DNA from: Candidatus Hydrogenedentota bacterium
Lineage (GTDB): Bacteria; Hydrogenedentota; Hydrogenedentia; Hydrogenedentales; JAGMZX01
DNA: 64,000 bases
Assembly: GCA_029556545.1 (NCBI GenBank)
Contig: JAKQEQ010000130.1
Span: 6,411-70,410, forward strand
Direction of reading: 5' to 3'
The first letter of the stretch is position 1, and each line of letters starts with the position of its first letter. The notes under the pieces were generated by a model. The model saw nothing but the letters and a program-made list of their open reading frames with translations. It did no database searches and was not told the origin of the DNA. Shown piece by piece: positions 35,483 to 43,830 of this stretch. A program made the position numbers and the translations under genes.

Positions 35483-37516
35483 TCACTCCGTCTGTGGCGG
35501 CAGGGCGTCCAGCGCCCGGCCGATCTGGACCCGGATTTGTTCGATGCGCTCCGCCAGGTTTGTGAGTTCTTGCGGGGTGGTTTGCGGCCCGAAGAGCATG
35601 CCCGGCAGGATGCGTCGCGCCTCGTCCGTGGGCAGCCTGCCTTCCCGCACGGCGTCCCTGAGCGCGGCCAGATACTCGAAGTCCTCGATGCCGTCGCGCA
35701 ACCGCAGCAGGCGCGCGGACGGGATGCACGTTTCGACGCCCGGATAGACCAGGGGTTGCCGGGCCGCCTCCCCGAGCGTTTCTGCCGACCCGCCCGCACT
35801 CCAGTCCGGCGGCCACCAATTCAGTGTTCCCGCGTGGCAGCCTTCAAGGCCGCGACTGTGGCAGACCCACGCAACAAGCCGCGCCTCCGCCGGGTGCGCG
35901 TCGAGAGCGAGCGAAGGAAACGAATCCGGCTGCAGTAGCAGCCACGGCGAGACGGGCGGCGCGGAAGGGATGGGCGGCGCATCCTCCTCGTCGTGGTTGA
36001 GTCGAAGTTCGGCGATGCCGGGCGTATCGGCAGCGCCGCCGCGCCATCCGATGCGCAGGCCGAGCACGTCCTTCGGATATCCCAGCGTGCCGACGGAGGC
36101 CATGCGGGGGTATACCCCGAGCAAGTCGTGATGCTGCCAGATGACCGTCGAGGGGGCATAGGCGCGCCCGTCATACGTGGTTTCGAGGAGGAGGTCCCGC
36201 GGCGCGCGCCCGGTGGTCCAGAAAATCACGACGGACCGCAGGGGCGTGGGTGTGTCGAAGTCCAACGCTATCCAATTCGCCGACCGGGAGCCGGACTGCC
36301 TTTCGGGCAGCCAGGCGCTTACGCGGGCGCCGTCGCAGGCGTCTTCCGGCAGCGTCGCGACGCCTTCCGGCGAGGTCCCGTTCGAGGAGGCGCGCACGCG
36401 ATAGGGGAGGGGTTCCTCCTCGACGAGCGACTCGCCCGAGAGCAGTCGCCTGGCGTACTCGGGTTCATAACCGAGAAACGGGGCGGCCCAGATTTCGGCG
36501 TAGCGCTCCCACTGCGGATGTAGCGGGGCGGCGATCAATCGCTTGAACCGCTTATCGGCGCGCCAGACCCGGTGCAGGGTTGCCAGCGTCGCCAGCCATT
36601 GATCGCGACGGGGCGGCACGCGGACCTCGACGAAGGCCCGTTCGAGCCAACCCCGCGCCGCCAGCCAATTCCCCATGTCGTGCAGCAGCAATTGCAGCGC
36701 GTCCTGCAATTCGCCGGGCCGCGGATCGGGCACCAGGAGCGTCGCGTGGCCGTTGGCGCTCGCGTCGATGGCGGCCATCCGGGACGCGGTAACGGCATAT
36801 TCGAGGTGTTCCTTCCACGGCCCCGTGTCCGCGCGTCCCGAGGCGTCGATGCGGACCAGTTCGCCGCCGTCCCACACGGGATACGAGAGGCGGAACGGCG
36901 CGAGCGCGTCGTAGACCGGTTTCCAGGCCTCGAGGGAATCGTCGAGGCCGTACACGCGCCGCAACGCGCCCCGGTCCAGCGCCGTGTAGACGCGCAGGCG
37001 CGAAACCTCCGGCAAGGTGAACGCGAACACTTCAAGGCGGACCGGGACGGTCCGCGCGCGGCGACTCGCGCCGAGCACGCGTACCTGGCCGGTATGGACG
37101 CCGGGCAGCACATCCCGGGGCACGGCGTAACTAACCCAGAACGCGGCGGTCTCGCCGGCGGCAAGAGCGCTCGGGTGACCGGGGCCGAAGGGTATCAACA
37201 CGTCGGGCCACGCCGCTGCGGCGCCGATCGCGCGCGGCGAGGGCTTGTTAGCCGAGGCGGGGCCGACTGCATACACCGTTGGCGCGGGGATTTCGCCCGT
37301 GGGATCGCCCACCACATCGAGACGGTCGATCCCCTTGCGCCCGGCGCGCACAAACAGGAGAAACGACTCGCATTCGCCGCGCGCGACGTAGAGCCGCGCC
37401 TCGGGCGACGCGGCGATCGTTCCGCGGCTCGCGTCGAAGAGCGGGCAAAACGTCGAGGTGGTCCATATCTCCGTCGACGTGGCCGCAAGCAGGCTGAATA
37501 GCAAGGCCGAGATCAT
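35483..37516 (-). CDS. Secreted DUF4091 / GH123-like protein
   Basis: A 677-residue exported protein. After a short signal peptide (ISALLFSLLAATS) come an N-terminal beta domain, a central TIM-barrel-like region, a discoidin-like insert (VSAWLPERQSGSRSANWIALDF, residues about 410-520) and the C-terminal DUF4091 signature with PLVYPGVETCIPSARLLRLRDGIEDFEYL. DUF4091 is found in proteins related to GH123 glycosidases; the substrate is unknown. ATG 37516 was preferred to a TTG at 37552 because the signal peptide begins there, though the ribosome site is weak. It is divergent from the GH78-like gene, suggesting shared glycan use. Confidence 0.75.
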   Translation of the reverse strand: MISALLFSLLAATSTEIWTTSTFCPLFDASRGTIAASPEARLYVARGECESFLLFVRAGRKGIDRLDVVGDPTGEIPAPTVYAVGPASANKPSPRAIGAAAAWPDVLIPFGPGHPSALAAGETAAFWVSYAVPRDVLPGVHTGQVRVLGASRRARTVPVRLEVFAFTLPEVSRLRVYTALDRGALRRVYGLDDSLEAWKPVYDALAPFRLSYPVWDGGELVRIDASGRADTGPWKEHLEYAVTASRMAAIDASANGHATLLVPDPRPGELQDALQLLLHDMGNWLAARGWLERAFVEVRVPPRRDQWLATLATLHRVWRADKRFKRLIAAPLHPQWERYAEIWAAPFLGYEPEYARRLLSGESLVEEEPLPYRVRASSNGTSPEGVATLPEDACDGARVSAWLPERQSGSRSANWIALDFDTPTPLRSVVIFWTTGRAPRDLLLETTYDGRAYAPSTVIWQHHDLLGVYPRMASVGTLGYPKDVLGLRIGWRGGAADTPGIAELRLNHDEEDAPPIPSAPPVSPWLLLQPDSFPSLALDAHPAEARLVAWVCHSRGLEGCHAGTLNWWPPDWSAGGSAETLGEAARQPLVYPGVETCIPSARLLRLRDGIEDFEYLAALRDAVREGRLPTDEARRILPGMLFGPQTTPQELTNLAERIEQIRVQIGRALDALPPQTE

Positions 37517-37660
37517 GGCTTCGATTATGCGAACCCGCACTCGCGCACGCAAGCGTTCCTTGCCCCGGCCGCCGCCGGGGCTTATACTCGGTGTTCTCCA
37601 ACCGGCGCGTTGCCGGGGCGGGCGCGAGATCCGCTCGGGGTGATCAGGAAGGGTAACACC

Positions 37661-40588
37661 ATGCGCAGGACAGGTCTTACGATGAATGTACTGTTGACGA
37701 GTTTCCTCTTCGCGGCGGTGAACGCGCCGGGCGCGTCGCCGACGGCGTGGCGGGCATCATGGATTTGGGCGCAACGCGATCGTTACGACGGCTACAACGA
37801 CACAATCGAGGCGCGCCGCGTCTTCGAGTTGGGCGAGTTCGCCTCGGCGACGCTGCGCATTACCGCGGACAGTTACTACCGCCTCTATATCAACGGCGAG
37901 TGGGTGAATGACGGCCCGTGCCGCAGTTGGCCGAACCACTACCAATACGATGTGATTGACGTGACGTCGTACTGCCGCGCGGGCGTCAATGAGATTCGCG
38001 TCATCGTGAAGTTCTATGGTATCGGTACGTTCCATCAGGCGCCCGTTGAGGCGGGGCTGCTGGCGCAACTCGACGTGGCCGACGCTCAAGGCAACGTTAG
38101 CGCCGTCATGACGACGGACGCGAGTTGGGAAGTGCGCGACGCGACGGCGTGGGCGCGATGGGCGCCGAAACGCACCGTGCAGATGGACCTGTACGAGACA
38201 TACGACGCGCGAAACGAAGACGGCGGCGCGTTTACGCCCGCCGTGGCGCGCTACGCGGCGGAGGCCGGGCCGTGGCGCGACTTGAACCCGCGCGATTGCC
38301 CGCTGCTCACGCGCGAGCCTTTCGCCATGCGCGCGTTCGCGCAGGCAAGCGTGGTGGCAAGGCCGGAATGGCGATCGTTCGTGTTTCCGACCGCCGCGTT
38401 TGCCCGGGACAGCGTCGCGACGGCGAATAATCAGAGCATGAACACGGGCCTTTACGCCACGGTGCTCGAACTCGATGAACCGGCGACGGTCAAGTTCGAT
38501 ACCGACGGCAACCGCGTGATTGTGGACGGTAAAGACGGCAGAAACGGGCGGTTCAAGCTCGAAGCGGGCCGTCATTTCGTGTTGGTGCTGCTTTCGCAGT
38601 ACTTCGGCCATTGGCGCACGGACACGGTGCTCCATGTCGAGTCGAGGGCTGCGTACACGCTGCATCATCCCGTGAATGACGCCGAGGATGCGCCATGGTG
38701 CTACGCGCGCGTCGATGGCGGCGACTTCCAGGCCGCCGACTATGTATGGGCGCTCATGCCCGAGGAGAAACGCCGTGCGGCGCGCGAGCGGGTGGACAAG
38801 GCGCTCGAGGACTGCGCCGCGAACGCCGGGACGCTCGACGGGTTTCGCGCGAGATTCGGCGCGTCGGCGCGCACCGTGGGCGCGGACCAGGTTACGGAGG
38901 ACGTGCACGGCATGTTCCGCGAACGGCGGGTGATCACGGAGGCGACCGCGCGGGTCGAGCGGCCGGAGGCGATGCTCGAAGGCGGCGCGGGCGAGACGGT
39001 GATTTATCCGGCGGCGGACGGCGACGTGGAACTCGTCTACGACTTGGGCGAACAGAACTGCGGCTACTGGCAATTCGAGGTCGAAGCGGAGGCAGGCCTG
39101 ACCGTCGATCTCGCCGCCGTCGAATACATCACGCCCACCGGGCGGGTCCAGCACACGGACCGCTACCGCAACAGCATGCGCTACGTCTGCAAGGAAGGCG
39201 AAAACGTCTTCATGAGCCTGGTGCGCCGTTCGGGGCGGTACCTCTTTCTCACGTTTCGCGGCTTGACCCGGCCCGCGACGTTGCGCAGGTTGCGGCTGAT
39301 CGAGTCAACGTATCCTGTCGAGCCCGTGGGCCGCTTCGAGGCGTCCGACGCGCGCCTCACGCGCATTTGGGAAATCTCGGCGCGCACGCTCAAGCTGTGC
39401 ATGGAGGACTCTTTTACCGATTGCCCGCTCTATGAACAGACCTTGTGGGTGGGCGACGCGCGCAACGAGGCCGTCTTCGGCTACACGGCCTTCGGCGCGG
39501 CGGACCTTGCGCGGCGCTGCGCAAAACTCACGGCCTACTCGCTCGAAGAACACCCAATCGCGCTGTGCCAGGTGCCGACGACGTGGGAGACACTGCTGCC
39601 GGCCTGGAGCTTCCTCTGGGGGATCATGGTCTGGGATTACTATTACTACACGGGCGACGCGGAATTTCTGGCGTGGGCGCATCCCTACGTTATCAAGAAC
39701 CTGGAGGGCGCGGAACGGTTCAGCGACGCGCGCGGGCTCTTCAGCGGCCCGTTCTGGAACATGTTCGACTGGACGGAGATCGACGACGGCCACGCCACCG
39801 TGACGCATAACAGCATGTTCGTGGTCGGCGCGCTCGACGCGGCCATTCGCTGCGGCGAGACGCTCGGCGACACAAAACACCTCGATTGGCTTCGGGGGTA
39901 TCGTGCGAAGATGATTGACGCCGTCAACGGCCTGTGGGACGCGCAGCGCGACTGGTATCCGGACAGCGTCCACGGCGACGGGGCGATCAGCCCGAAGATC
40001 TGCGTCCACACGGGCTTTCTCGGGCTCTTGTACGATATCGTGCCCCAGGAACGACGTGCGGAGGTGCTCGCGAAAGTGCTTGCGCCGCCCGAGGGCATGA
40101 CGCAACTCGGCTCGCCGTTCGCCGCCCTGTACCTGCTCGAAGCGCTCGAGAAAGAGGGGCGCAACGACGAGATTATCCGGCTGATTTATCAATACTACCA
40201 GCCGATGCTCGACTTGGGCGCGACCACGGTATGGGAGTCGTTCGCGGAGGGCAACATCGGGCGCGACCAGTTCCCGACGCGCAGCCACTGCCACGCCTGG
40301 TCGTCCGCGCCGATTCATTTCCTGAACCGTATTGTCCTCGGCATCGTGCCCGCCGCCGTCGGCGGCGCGTCCTATCGGATCAGCCCGCGTCCGAGCGGCT
40401 TGGAATGGGCGCGCGGCGCGAGCGCGTCGGTCCGCGGCCCGATCGAGGTCTCGTGGGTTCGTGACGGCGACACGCTGATTATTGAGGCGACCGCGCCCGA
40501 AGGCGTGACGTTGCACTACGAACCGAACGACGCCCTCGCGGGGCTCGAAGTGGTGTTCAAGCGGATTTCAGCGGCCGAACCGAAGTGA
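37661..40588 (+). CDS. GH78-like alpha-L-rhamnosidase
   Basis: A 975-residue exported glycosidase. After a signal peptide (MNVLLTSFLFAAVNAPG) it has N-terminal beta domains (ATLRITADSYYRLYINGEWV is typical of GH78 domain N), then an alpha/alpha barrel with FTDCPLYEQTLWVGDARNE, the region carrying the general acid in GH78, and PTTWETLLPAW, and a C-terminal beta domain. Family enzymes release terminal L-rhamnose from pectic side chains or glycosides. ATG 37661 follows AGGAAGGG. It neighbours GH28-like, DUF4091 and pectate-lyase-like genes, fitting rhamnogalacturonan degradation. A 9-copy tandem repeat begins 14 bases after the stop. Confidence 0.82.
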   Translation: MRRTGLTMNVLLTSFLFAAVNAPGASPTAWRASWIWAQRDRYDGYNDTIEARRVFELGEFASATLRITADSYYRLYINGEWVNDGPCRSWPNHYQYDVIDVTSYCRAGVNEIRVIVKFYGIGTFHQAPVEAGLLAQLDVADAQGNVSAVMTTDASWEVRDATAWARWAPKRTVQMDLYETYDARNEDGGAFTPAVARYAAEAGPWRDLNPRDCPLLTREPFAMRAFAQASVVARPEWRSFVFPTAAFARDSVATANNQSMNTGLYATVLELDEPATVKFDTDGNRVIVDGKDGRNGRFKLEAGRHFVLVLLSQYFGHWRTDTVLHVESRAAYTLHHPVNDAEDAPWCYARVDGGDFQAADYVWALMPEEKRRAARERVDKALEDCAANAGTLDGFRARFGASARTVGADQVTEDVHGMFRERRVITEATARVERPEAMLEGGAGETVIYPAADGDVELVYDLGEQNCGYWQFEVEAEAGLTVDLAAVEYITPTGRVQHTDRYRNSMRYVCKEGENVFMSLVRRSGRYLFLTFRGLTRPATLRRLRLIESTYPVEPVGRFEASDARLTRIWEISARTLKLCMEDSFTDCPLYEQTLWVGDARNEAVFGYTAFGAADLARRCAKLTAYSLEEHPIALCQVPTTWETLLPAWSFLWGIMVWDYYYYTGDAEFLAWAHPYVIKNLEGAERFSDARGLFSGPFWNMFDWTEIDDGHATVTHNSMFVVGALDAAIRCGETLGDTKHLDWLRGYRAKMIDAVNGLWDAQRDWYPDSVHGDGAISPKICVHTGFLGLLYDIVPQERRAEVLAKVLAPPEGMTQLGSPFAALYLLEALEKEGRNDEIIRLIYQYYQPMLDLGATTVWESFAEGNIGRDQFPTRSHCHAWSSAPIHFLNRIVLGIVPAAVGGASYRISPRPSGLEWARGASASVRGPIEVSWVRDGDTLIIEATAPEGVTLHYEPNDALAGLEVVFKRISAAEPK

Positions 40589-40601
40589 CGCCAATTACGC
40601 T

Positions 40602-40682
40602 GTCGGACCAGTCCGACAGGTGCGACGGGTGCGACGGGTGCGACAGGTCCGACAGGTCCGACGGGTCCGACGGGTCTGACCG
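40602..40682 (+). repeat. Nine-copy 9-bp tandem repeat, GTCCGACGG type
   Basis: Nine consecutive 9-mers: GTCGGACCA, GTCCGACAG, GTGCGACGG twice, GTGCGACAG, GTCCGACAG, GTCCGACGG twice, GTCTGACCG. They fill the space between the GH78-like and GH28-like stop codons. This is the longest member of the 9-bp repeat family in the window. Confidence 0.9.
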
Positions 40683-40708
40683 GCTTCCGCGTGCGCCTGA
40701 CTGCGGGT

Positions 40709-42265
40709 TCAGGGCGTCGCGCCGTGCTCCGCCGGCGCCGGGCGGCCGTCCACCAGCGCGTCCGGCGCATCCTTGAGCAGCATCAGCGGCGCGCCGTCCG
40801 CGCTTTGCCGCGCGGTGAAGCCGTCGATGCGCAATCCCCGCACGTTCTCACAGTAGAGGGCGAGTCCAGGTTCGCCAGGCTCCGAGGGGGCGGGCGCGCC
40901 GTCGTCATCCGGCCACGCGACGTCGCGGTAGACGTCCGTGGTGATCCGCCAGAAATCATCGGCATAGGTGAAATCGATGTTGCGCAAGGCCAGACCTTCC
41001 ACGTGACGACAGAATAGACCGTAGGCCGGCAGCGTGCGGAACATGAGCGCCTCGGGGTAGACCCGCGCGAGTTCCATGACCGGCTTATCCACGGGGTGCG
41101 GCGCGTTCCCGCCGACGAACGCGACCCGGATATCCGAAAGGGTGACGCCCTGAACGCGGGCATCCGGGATGCCCGTGACGCTGCACGCGAACGACGCGCG
41201 CGTGGCGACGATGTTGCTGATGCTTACGTTGCGCAGCGCGCCCGGCACGGGCGTCTCCATGTCGCGGCCTCGATTTCCGAGGCGGATGAAGATGGGCGCG
41301 CGCACGCGGTCCATCGTGATGTTCGACACGACCACGCCGTCGAGATCGCCGCCGTCCACCGATTCGAGGGCGATTCCCGAAATGGCGGGTCGATTGTCGC
41401 GATATCCGGTGATGACGCAGTTGCTCACGGCGATTCGCTTGAAGCCGCCGCCGGACTCGGTGCCGAGTTTGAACCCGTTGCATACGGTCGAGAGGACGCA
41501 GTTCGTGACGGTGATGTTCTCGCAAGCCCGGCGTTCGCCCAGCGAGAAGCTGGCCTTCGGCACGATGGCGTCGTCGATGCTCTCGATGCGGCAATTCGAG
41601 ATGCGCACGTTCCGGCACGAGTCCGGGTCGATGCCGTCGCAGTACCCATTGAGGATCGTGACGCCGTCGATATGGACGTCGTCGGTTCCGAGCAGGCTGA
41701 TCGTGTAATTCGGCGCGTTCAGGATGTGGATATCGCGGATGCTCACGAACCGACATCGGCGCAACGCGATGGGCTTTGGACCGCCGCGCCGCGTGAAGTT
41801 CGCGTCGATGAGGCCGCCGCCCACGATGGCGACGTGTTCGAGACCCTCGCCGAACAACAGCGCATGACGGAAGAATGAGGTCTCGTGGTCGGCGTCGTTC
41901 TTGAATCCGAGTTCCTCATAGGGATCGTAGTCGTCCCGATTGTCGCTGCCGAGCAGCGTCGCGCCCTGCTCGAGGCGCAGCGCCATGCGGCTCCGCAAAT
42001 GCAGCGTGGCGCTGCGGTAGACGCCCGGCGAAAACAGCACCGTCCCCCCTGTCTCGCCGCAGGCGTCGATGGCCCGCTGTACGGCCGCCGTGTCGTCCGT
42101 TACGCCGTCGCCGACGGCGCCGTGTGCGCGAACGTCGTGCATCCCCTCTCCCCGAGGGAGAGGGTCAGGGTGAGGGTTTTCGCCCATTGCGATAGGAGAA
42201 AGGACGAAAGGGGCCAAAAGGACCAAAAGGACAGAGAACGATTGCGGGGTGCGCGTCACGTTCAT
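40709..42265 (-). CDS. GH28-like polygalacturonase / rhamnogalacturonase
   Basis: A 518-residue right-handed beta-helix protein. The mature part starts with AHGAVGDGVTDDTAAVQ and carries GYCDGIDPDSCRNV and SIDDAI, the two Asp regions of GH28. The usual Gly-His-Gly is replaced by VCNGFKLG, so the catalytic His is uncertain. The start at ATG 42265 overlaps the upstream ceramidase-like stop (ATGA) and has GGGGAGAA eight bases before it. Oddly, the signal peptide core (SVLLVLLAPFVLS) is encoded by four 9-bp tandem repeats, and the next residues (PHPDPLPRGEG) by a REP-type palindrome. It probably acts on pectin together with the GH78-like enzyme. Confidence 0.8.
   Translation of the reverse strand: MNVTRTPQSFSVLLVLLAPFVLSPIAMGENPHPDPLPRGEGMHDVRAHGAVGDGVTDDTAAVQRAIDACGETGGTVLFSPGVYRSATLHLRSRMALRLEQGATLLGSDNRDDYDPYEELGFKNDADHETSFFRHALLFGEGLEHVAIVGGGLIDANFTRRGGPKPIALRRCRFVSIRDIHILNAPNYTISLLGTDDVHIDGVTILNGYCDGIDPDSCRNVRISNCRIESIDDAIVPKASFSLGERRACENITVTNCVLSTVCNGFKLGTESGGGFKRIAVSNCVITGYRDNRPAISGIALESVDGGDLDGVVVSNITMDRVRAPIFIRLGNRGRDMETPVPGALRNVSISNIVATRASFACSVTGIPDARVQGVTLSDIRVAFVGGNAPHPVDKPVMELARVYPEALMFRTLPAYGLFCRHVEGLALRNIDFTYADDFWRITTDVYRDVAWPDDDGAPAPSEPGEPGLALYCENVRGLRIDGFTARQSADGAPLMLLKDAPDALVDGRPAPAEHGATP
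42144..42178 (-). repeat. REP-type palindrome translated as PHPDPLPRGEG
   Basis: CCCTCTCCC and GGGAGAGGG form a perfect 9-bp stem with a CGA loop, followed by TCAGGGTGAGGGTT. This element is common between genes in many bacteria but here lies in frame inside the GH28-like gene. Confidence 0.75.
42197..42232 (-). repeat. Four 9-bp tandem units inside a signal peptide
   Basis: On the minus strand: GTCCTTTTG twice, GCCCCTTTC, GTCCTTTCT. Read in frame they give VLL, VLL, APF and VLS. They match the intergenic units at 17547. Confidence 0.85.
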
Positions 42266-43620
42266 GGGGTTTCTCCCCGCGGCAAGGCGCCGAGTCGCGC
42301 GGCGAGTTCCTTCACTGTGTCGAGGACGCGCCGCTCGACGTCGTTGCGCCATTTAGCGGGCATACCGTATTCCATCTGGGCCGTTTCGCCTTCATAGCCG
42401 CCCTCGTTCAGGACGCGCACAGAAGGGATGTAACTCATGAGATCATTCGAGAAACCCATAACAAAGGTGTCGCGACCGAGCAGCCGCTTGATGAATATGG
42501 CGTAGTCGACGACGACCTCGCCGCCGAGCGCCACGACGTTCTGCTCGCCGAGCCGCCAGAGTTGCACCGGATACGGATACGAGGTCCGCAGGGACTGGCC
42601 GGCGTCCAACTGCGCGATCATGGCTTCCGCGGCGTTCCGGTTGTGCGGGGCCGCGGTCTTTGCATACGCGACCAGTTGATCGCGCGTGGGCGGCGTCTCG
42701 AGCAGCAGTTCTTGCTCGATGTAGGCGGTCTGGAGTACGGGATCGAACGCCCGCATCGGATCGGCCAGCGCGCGCTCGACAGCGGCGGCGAGTTCCTTGC
42801 CGTACTGCTCCGCAAGCGCCACCGAACGCCGCGGCAGCGGATTCTGGTCCGCGCCGCATCCGGCGAAGAATAGCGCCGTCGCACCGGGATGCGCCGCCTC
42901 GATCGCGATCTGCGCATAACCGGGATAATCGCCGCACCACTCGTAGCCGCTGAGCACGGTGCCGTGGCAGGCATAGCCGAACACGAGCGCCGCCACCGCG
43001 CCGTCGGCGCCCGTTACGCGCAGCACCGGCACGGCGTGGTCCACTGGTCCCTTGAAGTCGTACGTGTCGAGTATTTCCGCTTCCTTATTGTTGCGGCGGT
43101 TCACGGCGAAGCGCGTGACTCCGTTCGCGGAGGCCAATTGCGCGGGCCGCATGTCCGCGAAGGCCGCCTCTACCAGCGAAACGACCCGATCCTCGAGGGC
43201 GTCGGAATAGCGTTTCACCTTCTCGATGCCTTGTGAATCGAGCGGATACATACACATTAGCGATTCATTAATCACCGGTCCCGAATGCGTGTGCGAGGCA
43301 TTCAGGATGATCGCCGCGCGCTCGAGCCCGAGGCGATCCCGCAGCCGGTCGCGTATGCGATCGGACATGGCCTTCGGGAAGCCGAGGATATCCGCGGTGA
43401 CCAGAACCGCCTGGTTGCCAGCGGCGTCGCGCAGCGCCAGCGCCTTGATCCATAGCGGATGCAGCGCGCCCTCCGCCTCGCGATCACGCGCGGCGTAGCC
43501 GGCCAGCCACATCGGTTCCTGGGGCGTGATGTCCGCCCGGGCCACGCCCGCCATCCAGACGCCATCCGCCGCGCCGCACAGCATCGACCCGCCGAGCAAA
43601 GCCATCATGATCGTCCCCAT
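42262..43620 (-). CDS. Exported neutral/alkaline ceramidase-like protein
   Basis: A 452-residue protein of the neutral/alkaline non-lysosomal ceramidase N-terminal family. The N-terminus ends in VARADITPQEPMWLAGY, typical of the family. Zinc-ligand regions NASHTHSGPV and GYACHGTVLSG are present. Where true ceramidases carry the nucleophile Ser, this protein has GCGADQNPLPR, as in many Planctomycetes homologues, so amidase activity on ceramide is doubtful. A short hydrophobic start (GTIMMALLGGSMLCGAADG) suggests export. AAAGGA precedes ATG 43620. The stop overlaps the GH28-like start by 4 bp, so they are coexpressed. Confidence 0.78.
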   Translation of the reverse strand: MGTIMMALLGGSMLCGAADGVWMAGVARADITPQEPMWLAGYAARDREAEGALHPLWIKALALRDAAGNQAVLVTADILGFPKAMSDRIRDRLRDRLGLERAAIILNASHTHSGPVINESLMCMYPLDSQGIEKVKRYSDALEDRVVSLVEAAFADMRPAQLASANGVTRFAVNRRNNKEAEILDTYDFKGPVDHAVPVLRVTGADGAVAALVFGYACHGTVLSGYEWCGDYPGYAQIAIEAAHPGATALFFAGCGADQNPLPRRSVALAEQYGKELAAAVERALADPMRAFDPVLQTAYIEQELLLETPPTRDQLVAYAKTAAPHNRNAAEAMIAQLDAGQSLRTSYPYPVQLWRLGEQNVVALGGEVVVDYAIFIKRLLGRDTFVMGFSNDLMSYIPSVRVLNEGGYEGETAQMEYGMPAKWRNDVERRVLDTVKELAARLGALPRGETP

Positions 43621-43753
43621 GCCGGAAATCCTTTCATCTTGTACAGCGATGATCCACCCGCACGATACGAGCAGCCGCGCCGGAGAATCAAACTTACGAT
43701 GGCTTTTTCTTGATAGCGACGCGATTGAAGGCTATGATGGTTCGAGAATCATA

Positions 43754-43774
43754 GGGACAAGGGACAAGGGACAA
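43754..43774 (+). repeat. Three-copy 7-bp tandem repeat GGGACAA
   Basis: Three perfect GGGACAA units followed by GGGTTG, 56 bases upstream of the DegT-family gene. TAGTCCCT (43806-43813) in the same gap recurs in the repeat at 53112. Confidence 0.75.
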
Positions 43775-43830
43775 GGGTTGCCCCGGTTTCCTAATCCCTG
43801 ATCGCTAGTCCCTCACAGGAGAACATTATC

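Noticed and set aside
40602-40682. Possible CRISPR array
   Set aside because: Units are 9 bp with no spacers, far too short for CRISPR repeats, and no cas gene is nearby.
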